A stretch of DNA of 64,000 nucleotides from an uncultured Actinomycetaceae bacterium (GCA_902464405.1 CABQJD010000001.1:124001-188000); one strand, 5' to 3'. Shown: positions 45,237 through 54,740, counted from the stretch's first letter. Made by a program: numbers and translations. The notes: generated by a model not told the origin, from the letters alone.

Positions 45237-46082
45237 ATGTTTGAAATTTTACTTTTCCCGATGATTGAACTTTTCCTCATTGGCATATTGAGCGGAATTG
45301 TGGGAGTACTTGCAATACTTCGTTCACGGATATTCTTTTCAGAATCAATAAGTCATGCCACCTTTCCTGGAGCAATTATTGGGGTAGCAATAGGAAATGC
45401 TGTGATGAGTGCGCGCGGAAATACCGATCAAGGTGTGCTTTCTCTTTGGCTTTTTGCTGGTGCGATCGTCATGTGCGTTTTACTTTCCGTATTGATGAAT
45501 ATGCTTGCAAAAATTCCAGAGCTTTCTTCCCAAGCCAGTGCTGGAATTATCCTAACGTTTGGATTTTCTCTGGGGTATTTTTTGAATAAATGGTTTAGTC
45601 CGCTTCCGTTAAATATAGAAAGTTTTCTCACTGGATCGCTTCTGCACGTCAACCAGTTAGATATTCTTGTTGCATTATGTGTGCTGTGTCTGGTTTTGAT
45701 AGTTCTGGCATTCTACGGGAAAAAGCTCGTATTTTATTGTTTTGATTCCGATGCTTTTGCTGTGGCTCGCCATAATTGCGTATTTGCCGAAATGGTTATT
45801 CTTGCAATAATCGTGATGACGATTGTGGCAATGATTCCTGCGGTTGGCACGATTTTATCAATCGCACTATTAGCTGCTCCTGCCGCATGCGTAAAGCCTT
45901 TTGTCCGTTCGGTAGGTTCATTTTTTATTGCTGCGCCAATTTGCGGGGTAGCAATCGGAATGAGCGGTTTATTCGTTGCGGTATATTTTAATCTTTCTAC
46001 GGGAGGAAGTATCGCAGTGTTGGCAGGGGTGTGCTATTTTCTCTCGCGCTGCCTATGCGCTTTACGCATATTTCCAAAATAG
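45237..46082 (+). CDS. metal ABC transporter permease 2
   Basis: 281 residues, ABC-3 family, eight or nine membrane segments. Blocks: RIFFSESISHATFPGAIIGVA near residue 34 and AVGTILSIALLAAPAA late. It is distinct from permease 1, so the pair is not a recent duplication. It ends 78 nt before the convergent ROK regulator gene; no clear terminator hairpin is seen between them. Confidence 0.9.
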   Translation: MFEILLFPMIELFLIGILSGIVGVLAILRSRIFFSESISHATFPGAIIGVAIGNAVMSARGNTDQGVLSLWLFAGAIVMCVLLSVLMNMLAKIPELSSQASAGIILTFGFSLGYFLNKWFSPLPLNIESFLTGSLLHVNQLDILVALCVLCLVLIVLAFYGKKLVFYCFDSDAFAVARHNCVFAEMVILAIIVMTIVAMIPAVGTILSIALLAAPAACVKPFVRSVGSFFIAAPICGVAIGMSGLFVAVYFNLSTGGSIAVLAGVCYFLSRCLCALRIFPK

Positions 46083-46160
46083 AATTTTTGATGAAATATC
46101 ACGATAAGGAAGAGTTTTAGAGTTTCTTATTGAGATACAGAAAATTTATGTGCAGATATT

Positions 46161-47351
46161 TTATTTTCGGTATTTTTCTCGAAAACTTTCAACTGATGGG
46201 AAAATTTCAGATGTACGTGCCGTTTGCGCAAGATCATCTAGAAGAGTATCTAAACCTTCGCGCAGCGCACCTAAACAAATAGCACGTGCACCCAGAGCGG
46301 ATACAGAGACTTCTGGCATAATCGGGCATATACGGTGAAGATTATCTTTGAAACGATCTAAAAACTGTTTTGCATATATCGAGTATTTTCCACCGATAAC
46401 AACATGGGAAGGAGCTAAAGCGAGAATCATCGCTGCTGCTCCTAAAGAGAGCGCATCTGCGAAATCGTCAACGAAATCCTGTGCTCGAGTATCTTCATGA
46501 GCGTGTTCAAACATTGAGGTTCGGGAGGGAACGGGTTCTTTTCGGTAAAGCTTGTGTGCATGAGTTCCTTCTTCAATTTCACGCCAGCGCAAGACGCCTA
46601 GCTCACCGATCAATCCTGCGCCTCCGAGAAAGCCGCGATGGATGCGACCTCCGATAATAGATGCGGCGCCTGTTCGTTCTCCGCAGAGGATATAGACAAC
46701 CTCATTATGCCCTTCAGCTGCTCCTTGCCACGCTTCTCCAAGTGCGCCTAGTGCGCAGTCGCCAGAAACGATTGTGCGGCAGCCAAGATTAGAGGAGATT
46801 TGGCTTTCTATATCGCTCCCTTCCCAGCCAGGCATTCCTTTACCGCCGAAGTATTCAACCACGCCATCATTGATGACACCTGGTGAGGCAACCGAGCACA
46901 AGGTCACGTTGCTTATATGTAAGCCGATACGCGAAATAATGCTTTTTCCTAGTTCAACGGCAGCGGCAATTCGTTTTCCAGATGGCATATCTGCTGAAAG
47001 TTCACATGTTTCCTCTGCAAGCACTTCTGCGCGTGTATTGCATAGCATCGCTGTGCAATGGTGGGCGCCAATATCTAATCCGAGAACGCACATTGCTTTA
47101 TCATCGAGTATCCATCTAACTGCTGGGCGCCCAAAAGCGTTTTCTGGCTCTAGCTGTTTGAGCCATCCTAGATTGTCGAGATCTAGCACGATACTTTCTG
47201 TTGCTGGTCTCGTCACGCCTATATTTTCTGCAATTTCACTAATAGTTCTGGGTTTTTGTATGAGATATTGCCATGTGGAAAGCAGATTGACTCGGCGTTG
47301 TACTCTGCGTGTAACTGCAGGTGTTCGTTTAGGTTTAGAAATGTTTGACAT
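46161..47351 (-). CDS. ROK family transcriptional regulator
   Basis: 396 residues: N-terminal winged helix (about 15-80; PRTISEIAENIGVTRPATES) and a ROK sugar-kinase-like domain (VLGLDIGAHHCTAML, GVASPGVINDG-like ASPGVINDGVVEY). The zinc motif CxCGxxGCxE is absent, and the ExGH site reads ELGV, with the ligand His replaced by Val at about residue 252. It probably controls the divergent sugar transporter/GH36 operon. ATG 47351 gives the family-like N-terminus; open frame up to 47501 is inside the divergent gene region and was rejected. A partial palindrome lies in the shared promoter gap. Confidence 0.88.
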   Translation of the reverse strand: MSNISKPKRTPAVTRRVQRRVNLLSTWQYLIQKPRTISEIAENIGVTRPATESIVLDLDNLGWLKQLEPENAFGRPAVRWILDDKAMCVLGLDIGAHHCTAMLCNTRAEVLAEETCELSADMPSGKRIAAAVELGKSIISRIGLHISNVTLCSVASPGVINDGVVEYFGGKGMPGWEGSDIESQISSNLGCRTIVSGDCALGALGEAWQGAAEGHNEVVYILCGERTGAASIIGGRIHRGFLGGAGLIGELGVLRWREIEEGTHAHKLYRKEPVPSRTSMFEHAHEDTRAQDFVDDFADALSLGAAAMILALAPSHVVIGGKYSIYAKQFLDRFKDNLHRICPIMPEVSVSALGARAICLGALREGLDTLLDDLAQTARTSEIFPSVESFREKYRK

Positions 47352-47361
47352 ACATAAGAAA

Positions 47362-47381
47362 CTAACGTAATAATATGTTAG
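47362..47381. promoter_or_regulatory. candidate operator between the ROK regulator and the sugar operon
   Basis: CTAACGTAATAATATGTTAG is a 20-bp imperfect palindrome (8 of 10 pairs). It is enclosed by a wider repeat ATAAGAAAC (47354-47362) and GTTTCTTAT (47397-47405). Both lie in the 98-bp divergent promoter gap. AT-rich palindromes are typical for ROK repressors. Confidence 0.5.
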
Positions 47382-47449
47382 AAGCAAGTTAAATGTGTTT
47401 CTTATCACGCAAAGATGTAAAACTTGTGAGTACAGGCACGGAGGCAATG

Positions 47450-48409
47450 ATGCCATACAGTGAAACGACAGCTGAAACGACGATGCGGAAAACAACGCCA
47501 ATATCTATCTGGGGAAAAATCGTTCACGGTAAGAGTTTTCACTGTAAAAGTGACGCATGGGCGGCAATGCTCTTTTTAGCTCCAGCACTTCTCGGTTTCA
47601 TCGTCTTCTACTTCATTCCAATTGTGCGTGGGATATATATGTCTTTTACCGATTGGAATCTGCTTGAAGAAGCTCGGTGGATCGGGTTCGATAATTATAT
47701 TCGTTTACTCTCAGACACAACATTTCTCAATGCGATTAAGGTGACGATTATTTACGTCGTAGTAAATATCTCCACGCAAACCATTCTTGGTTTGGGAATT
47801 GCCTTCCTTATGCAAAAAATTTCACAATCCACCTTGATTCGATCAGTGCTTCTCTTGCCGTGGCTGGTTCCAAACGTCACTATTGCTGCTATTACTCTTT
47901 TTGTTCTCGATCCAACAGTCGGCCTTCTCAATCATCTTATTGGGTTTATTGGTGCTGGGCCGATATCGTTTTACGGCAATCCAGATATAGCCATATACAC
48001 AGTTGCACTCGTAAATTCATGGCGAAATATGGGATATACAGGTCTTTTGCTATTTGCTGGAATGCAAACAATACCGAATATGATCTATGAAGCGGCAGAA
48101 ACTGAGGGAGCTTCATCGTGGCAAACGTTTTACCATGTAACTCTTCCGCTTTTACGCCCTATTTTAGTCATGGTGATTGTGGTATCCATGATTGGATCAT
48201 TTCAGATTTTCGATACGGTTTCAGTGGCTACTTCAGGCGGACCTGGAAATTCTACCCGTGTTATTTATCTGTATATTTACGAAAAAGCTTTTGAACAATT
48301 TGATATGGGATACGCCTCTGCTATGGCGGTTGTGCTTATGTTGGCGTTAGTTGTGGTCACGATTATTCAACTCCGGCTCGCTCGCTCTAACGAATCAGAT
48401 ATGAACTGA
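47450..48409 (+). CDS. carbohydrate ABC transporter permease (MalF/UgpA type)
   Basis: 319 residues with six membrane segments and the permease EAA motif (YEAAETEGASSWQTFYHVTLP), which docks the ATPase. Other family blocks are MSFTDWNL and GGPGNSTRV. Start at 47450 (MPYSETTAE) has GGAGG about 6 nt upstream; ATG 47447 is also possible. First gene of a permease-permease-binding protein-glycosidase operon. No ATPase gene is present; such systems often share one MsiK-type ATPase encoded elsewhere. Confidence 0.9.
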   Translation: MPYSETTAETTMRKTTPISIWGKIVHGKSFHCKSDAWAAMLFLAPALLGFIVFYFIPIVRGIYMSFTDWNLLEEARWIGFDNYIRLLSDTTFLNAIKVTIIYVVVNISTQTILGLGIAFLMQKISQSTLIRSVLLLPWLVPNVTIAAITLFVLDPTVGLLNHLIGFIGAGPISFYGNPDIAIYTVALVNSWRNMGYTGLLLFAGMQTIPNMIYEAAETEGASSWQTFYHVTLPLLRPILVMVIVVSMIGSFQIFDTVSVATSGGPGNSTRVIYLYIYEKAFEQFDMGYASAMAVVLMLALVVVTIIQLRLARSNESDMN

Positions 48410-48430
48410 CTTCACAGAAAAGAAAGTACG

Positions 48431-49342
48431 ATGATGTATACAGCGCAGAAGAGAAACAGGCGAATGCAGCCTGTAATGACACAAAAAGTGGTAGGGTGGA
48501 GTCTGCTTATCCTGCTTATTATCGTCACCATCCTTCCTCTCGTGTGGGCAGTGCGGACAGCACTTACTCCAAATTCAGATATTTTCTCAGGTGATTATTC
48601 ACTAATTCCTGAAAATGCTACGTTAATCAATTTCCAGCGAGTTCTTGGTATGACGACACCTGAAGAAAACATCGCCGCAGGAGGGACTGGCGCAACAATT
48701 AATTTTTGGCTCTATATGCGAAACTCCTTACTTTTTGTGGCTGTTTTAGTGTGTGCGCAGGTAGTTACCTCAACAATGGCTGCCTATGCTCTCTCTCGTT
48801 TACATTTCCGTGGCCGTGATACTATTTTTGTCACCCTTCTTGTTGCTTTAATGATCCCACCGATTTTCATCGCTTTACCAAACTTTGTACTTATGGATCG
48901 TCTTGCTTGGATCAATACGTTTCAAGGTCTGCTTGCTCCGTACGTTTTAATTTGCCCATTTGGAATTTTCTTTTTACGGCAATTCATGCTTTCTTTGCCG
49001 CGAGAAGTAGAAGAAGCAGCAATGATTGATGGTGCTTCCAAATGGCTGGTATTTCGCAAAATGATCGTGCCAATGTGCGCTGCACCAATCACAACTCTTG
49101 CAATCATCCAAGCAGTATTTGGCTGGAATGAATATATGTGGCCTCAGCTCATTGGGAAAACAGATAATGTTCGTCTTCTCAACGTTGCTTTGTCTGTGTT
49201 TGCCCAATCGTCACCATCAACACGACCAGACTGGGCAGGTTTAATGGCTGCCGCCACTTTACAAATTATCCCAATGTTTATTTTGCTGATGATTTTCGGC
49301 AAGCGACTTGTTAATTCTCTTGGTTTAACCGCCGCAAAGTAA
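48431..49342 (+). CDS. carbohydrate ABC transporter permease (MalG/UgpE type)
   Basis: 303 residues, six membrane segments, EAA motif EVEEAAMIDGASKWLVFRKM-like (EEAAMIDGASKWLVF). It pairs with the permease encoded 21 nt upstream. The long first external loop after residue 40 is typical of MalG partners. AGAAAG precedes the ATG, and the second Met is an equally possible start. Confidence 0.9.
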   Translation: MMYTAQKRNRRMQPVMTQKVVGWSLLILLIIVTILPLVWAVRTALTPNSDIFSGDYSLIPENATLINFQRVLGMTTPEENIAAGGTGATINFWLYMRNSLLFVAVLVCAQVVTSTMAAYALSRLHFRGRDTIFVTLLVALMIPPIFIALPNFVLMDRLAWINTFQGLLAPYVLICPFGIFFLRQFMLSLPREVEEAAMIDGASKWLVFRKMIVPMCAAPITTLAIIQAVFGWNEYMWPQLIGKTDNVRLLNVALSVFAQSSPSTRPDWAGLMAAATLQIIPMFILLMIFGKRLVNSLGLTAAK

Positions 49343-49411
49343 GGCTGTGAATCAAGTATTTCAGTAACCCACAATCACAAAGATGTTTGATTATATGAAA
49401 GGAGTATACAA

Positions 49412-50773
49412 ATGCATCGCATTTCGCAATTAGCGGCAGTAGGTGCAGTTATTACACTAGCCCTAGCTGCCTGCTCAAACGGGGCGTCTCTATCTCAAGG
49501 AAAATCAGGAAGTGATAAAGATTCGAAGAAAATCACCTATCGCCTATGGGATGCTGGTCAGCAAGCTACGTATCAGAAGTGTGCGGTCGAGTTTGAAAAA
49601 GAAAGCGGTATCAAGGTAAATATCGAGCAACAAGGCTGGGATGATTATTGGAAGAACCTGACGACTGATCTGGTATCGGGAACTGCTCCAGATGTAATAA
49701 CAAATCATGTGCAGTACTATCCAGAGTTGGCTGGAAAAGGGCAGCTTCTTGATCTAAATCAATATATAAAAGATAACGATATTGATTTTTCCGCATACAC
49801 TGGAGAGCTGGCTAATCTCTGGGTGAAAGACGAAAAACGCTACGGTATTCCTCAAGATTGGGATACGATTGCTCTCGTTTACAACACTAAACTCATTGAA
49901 GAAGCTGGTTTTTCTGCGCAAGATTTGAATAAACTCACTTGGAATCCTCAAGATGGAGGAACATTCGGAAAACTTATTGCTCATCTAACTATCGATAAGA
50001 ATGGTGTACGCGGTGACGAAGCTGGTTTCGATAAAAACAATGTGAAGGTTTACGGCTGGGGCTTAGAGAAAGGCGGCGGTATCGTCGGTCAAGGGCAATG
50101 GTCGTGGTTTGCGCTTTCTAATGGCTTCGATTATTTAGATAAGAATCCTTTCGGAACTACATATAAGATGGACGATCCGAAGCTTGCTGAAGCGATGACT
50201 TGGTGGCAGAAACAAATCGAATCTGGATACGTCACGCCTTTGGAAATCGCTGGTTCACTTGGCTTGGAACCTATGATGGAGCAAGGGAAAGCAGCTTTAG
50301 TTCCTGATGGTTCGTGGCGCATCAATATGTGGTCGTCGTCAGATAAAAATAGTTTTGCGTTTGCTCCGCTCCCTGAAGGTCCACAAGGGCGTAAGACTAT
50401 TATCAATGGGCTTGCTCCTTCTATTACGAAGCAAGCAAAGAATCCTGAGAATGCATGGCAGTGGGTCAAGTATCTGACATCAGATAAGTGCCAGAGCATT
50501 GTTGCTGAAGATGCAATCGTCTTCCCTTCGTTGAAGGAGTATTCCGAGAAAGCAGCTCAGGCTCACCACAATGCTGGGCGTGACGTCTCGGCATTCACAG
50601 AGATTACTAAAGATTCTTCTAATCTCGCTTACTATCCCATCACCGATAATGGCAATGAAATTGCAACTGAAGGGCAGGTAACCTTTGATGAAATTGAGCA
50701 ATTATCTGTGAAACCAGATGAAGCTTTAGCGCGTCTTAACGACAAAGTGAACGCAATACTTAATAAAAAGTAA
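49412..50773 (+). CDS. carbohydrate ABC transporter substrate-binding lipoprotein
   Basis: 453 residues. Lipobox LAAC with lipidated C21. Family 1 extracellular solute-binding protein (ITYRLWDAGQQATYQ at the N-terminus; GTAPDVITNHVQYYPEL; AALVPDGSWRINMW). Many exposed Trp and Tyr fit a sugar ligand. The neighbouring GH36 gene suggests alpha-galactosides or a related glycan as cargo. Strong AAAGGAG ribosome site. A stem-loop follows the stop codon. Confidence 0.9.
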   Translation: MHRISQLAAVGAVITLALAACSNGASLSQGKSGSDKDSKKITYRLWDAGQQATYQKCAVEFEKESGIKVNIEQQGWDDYWKNLTTDLVSGTAPDVITNHVQYYPELAGKGQLLDLNQYIKDNDIDFSAYTGELANLWVKDEKRYGIPQDWDTIALVYNTKLIEEAGFSAQDLNKLTWNPQDGGTFGKLIAHLTIDKNGVRGDEAGFDKNNVKVYGWGLEKGGGIVGQGQWSWFALSNGFDYLDKNPFGTTYKMDDPKLAEAMTWWQKQIESGYVTPLEIAGSLGLEPMMEQGKAALVPDGSWRINMWSSSDKNSFAFAPLPEGPQGRKTIINGLAPSITKQAKNPENAWQWVKYLTSDKCQSIVAEDAIVFPSLKEYSEKAAQAHHNAGRDVSAFTEITKDSSNLAYYPITDNGNEIATEGQVTFDEIEQLSVKPDEALARLNDKVNAILNKK

Positions 50774-50784
50774 TACGAGTATCT

Positions 50785-50824
50785 GGCGGGGTGCAGGAAT
50801 TATGGATAGTTGCTGTACCTCGCC
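50785..50824 (+). other. stem-loop between binding-protein and glycosidase genes
   Basis: A 12-bp stem with two G-U pairs (50785-50796 with 50813-50824) sits in the 71-nt gap, without a following T run. It may stabilise the upstream mRNA or partly attenuate transcription, a common device to make more binding protein than enzyme. Confidence 0.5.
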
Positions 50825-50844
50825 TCAAGTTCTGAAGGTGCATT

Positions 50845-52371
50845 ATGAATATCGATAGTGATTCAGGGTCTTTTACTATTGCGGATGCTGAAGAAGTGAT
50901 GGCGCGAAATTCCACAGACTATATTGTTCACGGATCGGCGTGGCGCTTAATTCATTCATGGGGAGCTACTGAGTACTATCGGCATGGCTGGAATTCTTGG
51001 ACGCCAACTCGCTGGTGGACGCTTAAACGTGAACCTTGGAGAATCTGGGATAAGCCTTTACGTTCTTTGACAGCAGACGATGCAGCTACAGATTCTCCAG
51101 TGGAGCATCATTCATCGATGGTGACGGCTTTGAGCGGTCCAGGAGGAGCTACCCTTTTAATAGGAGCTTTATGTGTCAGTTCGCCGCTATTGACAATATC
51201 GGCAAAGGAGATAAAAGCCAGTGCTGAAAGAGAAAAAAGCACATGGTTTATTAGCATTGGCAGCGAAAAAGAAGTCTTTGATCGTTACGTTAGCGCACTC
51301 AAAGCGCAACATCTTCACACGCACACCCAGCTCTGCGCAACTTCACATCTCGGAGCTATATGGTCTTCATGGTATTCATGGTTTGAGGAAATCAATGAAG
51401 AGATTATTACTTCAGAAATTCTGCCTGCCCGAGATCTGGGGTATGGAACTTTGCAGATTGACGATGGTTGGGAACGCACAGTAGGAGATTGGTATCCGAA
51501 TGAAAAATTCCCGCACGGCATGAAAGATTTGTGCACACGTATTCACGATGCGGGTATAAAAGCAGGTTTGTGGGTAGCGCCTTTTATTTCCCTTCCCGAT
51601 ACTTCTACTTTCACTAACTATCCTGAGTTGTTTTTACATAGCTCAGATGGATCATTGACTATTGCAGGGCATAATTGGGAGAAAAATTATTATGCGCTTG
51701 ATTTATCGTCACATCTAGCTCACGAATGGTTGGCAAACACAATGAGTGAAATATGTGGATGGGGAGTCGATATGTTTAAGCTCGACTTTCTTTATGCTGG
51801 TGCAATTGCTGCAGAACGAGCTGGAAATATGGATCGAGAAGATGCCTATCGAAGTGGTTTGCAGACAATTCGAGATGTTGTTGGTGACGACGTCTATCTT
51901 TTAGGTTCTGGTGCAGTTATCAACGCTTCTATAGGGCTTCTTGATGGTATTCGAGTAGGCCCGGATACTGCTCCCTACTGGGATAACACTGAAAGAAAAG
52001 GCGATCCTTCTGGGCCGTCAGTTCTCAACGCACTTCGCACTTCACTTTCGAGAACATGGCTTAAACCCCTTTTTGATTGTGATCCAGATGTTGCTTATTT
52101 CCGCACCCGAGGGTCTTTACTTTCTCCGCAGATCAACCAATTGACTGCCGATGCGGCGCTTGCTTGCGAGTTTGCACAATGTTCTTGCCCAGCATCTTGG
52201 CTTGACGATTCGGAAAAAGAATCAGTTCGATCATGGATAAAAGAATTTCATACCAATCTTTCAGTGCATCAGATCGATAGATATCGATACGACATTAGCG
52301 GACGCGTTGTTGATTTTGATGAATATCTTAATCCTCGCGAACGAATCTCCGATAGGTTGCTTGTGAAGTAG
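50845..52371 (+). CDS. GH36-type alpha-galactosidase
   Basis: 508 residues, cytoplasmic (no signal peptide). The catalytic barrel has LQIDDGWE, GLWVAPF, the nucleophile D314 in MFKLDF and the acid/base D374 in RVGPDTAPYW. The 60-residue spacing equals that of Thermotoga GalA, which is also of similar short length. It would cut terminal alpha-galactose (or alpha-GalNAc, which related enzymes accept) from sugars imported by the upstream transporter. Last gene of the operon. Confidence 0.85.
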   Translation: MNIDSDSGSFTIADAEEVMARNSTDYIVHGSAWRLIHSWGATEYYRHGWNSWTPTRWWTLKREPWRIWDKPLRSLTADDAATDSPVEHHSSMVTALSGPGGATLLIGALCVSSPLLTISAKEIKASAEREKSTWFISIGSEKEVFDRYVSALKAQHLHTHTQLCATSHLGAIWSSWYSWFEEINEEIITSEILPARDLGYGTLQIDDGWERTVGDWYPNEKFPHGMKDLCTRIHDAGIKAGLWVAPFISLPDTSTFTNYPELFLHSSDGSLTIAGHNWEKNYYALDLSSHLAHEWLANTMSEICGWGVDMFKLDFLYAGAIAAERAGNMDREDAYRSGLQTIRDVVGDDVYLLGSGAVINASIGLLDGIRVGPDTAPYWDNTERKGDPSGPSVLNALRTSLSRTWLKPLFDCDPDVAYFRTRGSLLSPQINQLTADAALACEFAQCSCPASWLDDSEKESVRSWIKEFHTNLSVHQIDRYRYDISGRVVDFDEYLNPRERISDRLLVK

Positions 52372-52510
52372 AAATTTCATGTTTAGTGCAAGTTCACCTG
52401 GGAAACTGCTTAGAAAACCCGTATGATCCTGCGCCTGATGTGAAACGTTTAGGTGTGGAAAAAGTAAATCCCTAGATTGCGTATAAGAAAATATTCAGGA
52501 ATTTTGGGGG

Positions 52511-52538
52511 TTTTCATATCGGCTCAGCTGAGTAAAAT
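52511..52538 (+). promoter_or_regulatory. candidate ldh promoter with palindrome in the spacer
   Basis: -35-like TTTTCA (52511-52516) and -10 TAAAAT (52533-52538) are 16 bp apart. The spacer contains the perfect palindrome CTCAGCTGAG (52523-52532), a possible operator. Confidence 0.35.
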
Positions 52539-52609
52539 AGAAGCTAGAGAAGATTTTTATTGTGCAGAATCAAAATAAGGAAACTCTATTTACTCATAAG
52601 GAGTGAGCT

Positions 52610-53713
52610 ATGCCCGAGGCAAAGAAAAACGATCAGAGCAAGAAAATCGCGCAACTAGCTAAGCAGGCTGAGCAAGTGCAGCAAACCTCAAAAGTTTCTG
52701 CGGCAGCACTTCAAAAACAGCAGGGAAAAAAGACTTCTAAAATTATTTTGATTGGTGACGGTGCCGTCGGCTCAAGCTATGCCTATGCTTTGACGCTGGA
52801 AGGTGTTGGGCGCGAGTTGGGGATTATTGACGTCAATAAAAATAAAGCTATTGGCGATGCAATGGATCTCTCGGATGCTCTTTCGTTTACCTCGCCGAAG
52901 AAAATCTATGCTGCTGACTATTCAGACAGTGCAGATGCAAACCTTGTGGTTATTTGCGGAGGTGCTCCGCAAAAGCCAGGAGAAACACGTCTTGATCTCG
53001 TTGATAAGAATTTGAGGATCTTCTACGACATCGTTAATTCAGTGATGGCTAGTGGTTTTGATGGAATTTTCCTTGTGGCCACCAATCCTGTAGACGTGCT
53101 CACGTATGCCACATGGCGCTTTTCTGGCTTGCCATCGGGGCGTGTGCTTGGATCTGGCACAGCGCTGGATTCTGCTCGTTTACGCAAAGAAATCGGTGAA
53201 CTTTTTAAAGTAGATGCTCGCTCAGTGCACGCTTATATTATGGGTGAGCACGGTGATAGTGAGTTCCCAGTGTGGAGCAATGCCAACATTGGCGGCATGG
53301 GACTTTCTGAATGGATTATGCGTGATCCGAATATCACGTCAAAAGCACTCAGTGCCGTGTTTAATAACGTGGTGAGTGCTGCCTACAAGATTATTGACGC
53401 GAAAGGTGCCACATATTATGGGATCGGTGCTGCGCTCGCTCGCATCACAAAAGCAATTGTAAATGATGAACATTCAGTGCAGGCTATTTCTGGTTATGTG
53501 AATGGAGAGTACGGTGTGAGTGACGTTTATGTCGGCACACCAGCGGTGATTAGCGCAGAAGGTGCTTCGCACGTGCTTCCCATCTCCTTAGACATGAAAG
53601 AAACAGAGTATATGGAAAACTCTGTAAGAGTCATTCGCAACACGATTGATCTTTCTTTTGCCAAACTTGAAAAAGATCTTGGGATTAAAATTCCAGAAGG
53701 CTGTGTGCAATAG
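52610..53713 (+). CDS. ldh: L-lactate dehydrogenase with N-terminal extension
   Basis: 367 residues. The NAD-dependent enzyme reduces pyruvate to lactate at the end of glycolysis. Rossmann motif IILIGDGAVGSSYAYAL starts only at about residue 44; family members usually start a few residues before it. The extra 42 residues are Lys/Gln/Ala-rich with helical character and contain no Met after the first, and AAGGAG lies well placed before the ATG, so the extension is real. Substrate loop GGAPQKPGETR, catalytic His in GEHGDSEFPVWS. The fold otherwise is normal. Confidence 0.93.
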   Translation: MPEAKKNDQSKKIAQLAKQAEQVQQTSKVSAAALQKQQGKKTSKIILIGDGAVGSSYAYALTLEGVGRELGIIDVNKNKAIGDAMDLSDALSFTSPKKIYAADYSDSADANLVVICGGAPQKPGETRLDLVDKNLRIFYDIVNSVMASGFDGIFLVATNPVDVLTYATWRFSGLPSGRVLGSGTALDSARLRKEIGELFKVDARSVHAYIMGEHGDSEFPVWSNANIGGMGLSEWIMRDPNITSKALSAVFNNVVSAAYKIIDAKGATYYGIGAALARITKAIVNDEHSVQAISGYVNGEYGVSDVYVGTPAVISAEGASHVLPISLDMKETEYMENSVRVIRNTIDLSFAKLEKDLGIKIPEGCVQ

Positions 53714-53782
53714 CGAGCTAAAGGAATCTGTTGGGTAGTTGTGCCCACGAGATAAAAGTTCGATTCGCTACGATTATCTTCT

Positions 53783-54685
53783 GTGATCGCAGCTTCGTTT
53801 GATTCCTTGAGTGCTTTGCTAGATGTGAATCCGGCGATTTTTGCGTTTTTTCTGACGTTGCTTGCAGGGCTTTCCACCGGTATCGGCTCAGCAATTGCTT
53901 TCTTTGCCAAGCGTACCAACGCAGCATTTTTGGCTACTTCTTTAGGATTTTCTGCAGGCGTGATGATCTACGTCTCCTTCGTGGAAATTATTCCTAATGC
54001 ACGCGAAGCGATTATGGCTGAGCATTCTGATACATCTGCCACATGGATCGTCACGGCCGCATTTTTTGCTGGCGTGGCAGTAATTGCTCTCCTTGATCGT
54101 TTTGTGCCAGAAGCTGCAAACCCGCATGAATATCACGAACCGCAAGATTTTGAGTCAAGCATTATACAGCCAGGCTCTGTATGGTCAGACGTCGAGAAGT
54201 TGGGTGGAAAAGCGAAGAGTTTAAGTAGAGATCCCCACCTGATGCGAGTTGGTGTGGTGACGGCACTTGCGCTCGCGATCCATAATTTTCCCGAAGGCTT
54301 CGCTACCTTCCTTTCTGGCTTGCAAGCACCAGAATTGGCTATTCCTGTGGCAGTTGCTATTGCTATCCATAATATCCCAGAGGGCATAGCCGTCTCTGTG
54401 CCGATCTATTACGCCACAGGTTCACGCAAGAAAGGTTTCTGGCTTTCCTTTGCGTCAGGTCTTTCAGAGCCGTTAGGTGCACTAATCGGCTGGGCACTTT
54501 TGAGCCAGTTCTTAAACGATACTATTTTTGGTATTGTTTTTGCTGCTGTTGCTGGTGTGATGGTGTTTATTTCACTTGATGAACTGCTTCCAACAGCTGA
54601 AAAATATGGAGAGCATCATCACGCAATTTATGGTCTGATTGCTGGCATGGCAGTGATGGCATTGTCGCTGCTTTTATTTCTCTGA
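53783..54685 (+). CDS. zupT: ZIP family metal transporter (ZupT-like)
   Basis: 300 residues with eight membrane segments. Metal-site helices carry HNFPEG and HNIPEG, the ZIP signature, and a later SEPLGA motif. GTG start at 53783 with a weak ribosome site. ZupT proteins take up zinc and other divalent metals along the membrane potential. An acidic/His loop (HEYHEPQDFESS) lies between helices 3 and 4. It is 69 nt after ldh and may be read through from it. Confidence 0.88.
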   Translation: MIAASFDSLSALLDVNPAIFAFFLTLLAGLSTGIGSAIAFFAKRTNAAFLATSLGFSAGVMIYVSFVEIIPNAREAIMAEHSDTSATWIVTAAFFAGVAVIALLDRFVPEAANPHEYHEPQDFESSIIQPGSVWSDVEKLGGKAKSLSRDPHLMRVGVVTALALAIHNFPEGFATFLSGLQAPELAIPVAVAIAIHNIPEGIAVSVPIYYATGSRKKGFWLSFASGLSEPLGALIGWALLSQFLNDTIFGIVFAAVAGVMVFISLDELLPTAEKYGEHHHAIYGLIAGMAVMALSLLLFL

Positions 54686-54704
54686 TTGGTGTTTACCTCC
54701 CTAC

Positions 54705-54740
54705 TGCTCTCTATTGCCCTCCCTTTGCTCTCTATTGCCC
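54705..54740. repeat. short tandem direct repeat
   Basis: Two copies of TGCTCTCTATTGCCC (54705-54719 and 54726-54740), 21 bp apart, lie in the 230-bp gap after the ZIP gene. They look like a small VNTR. No function is apparent. Confidence 0.6.
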
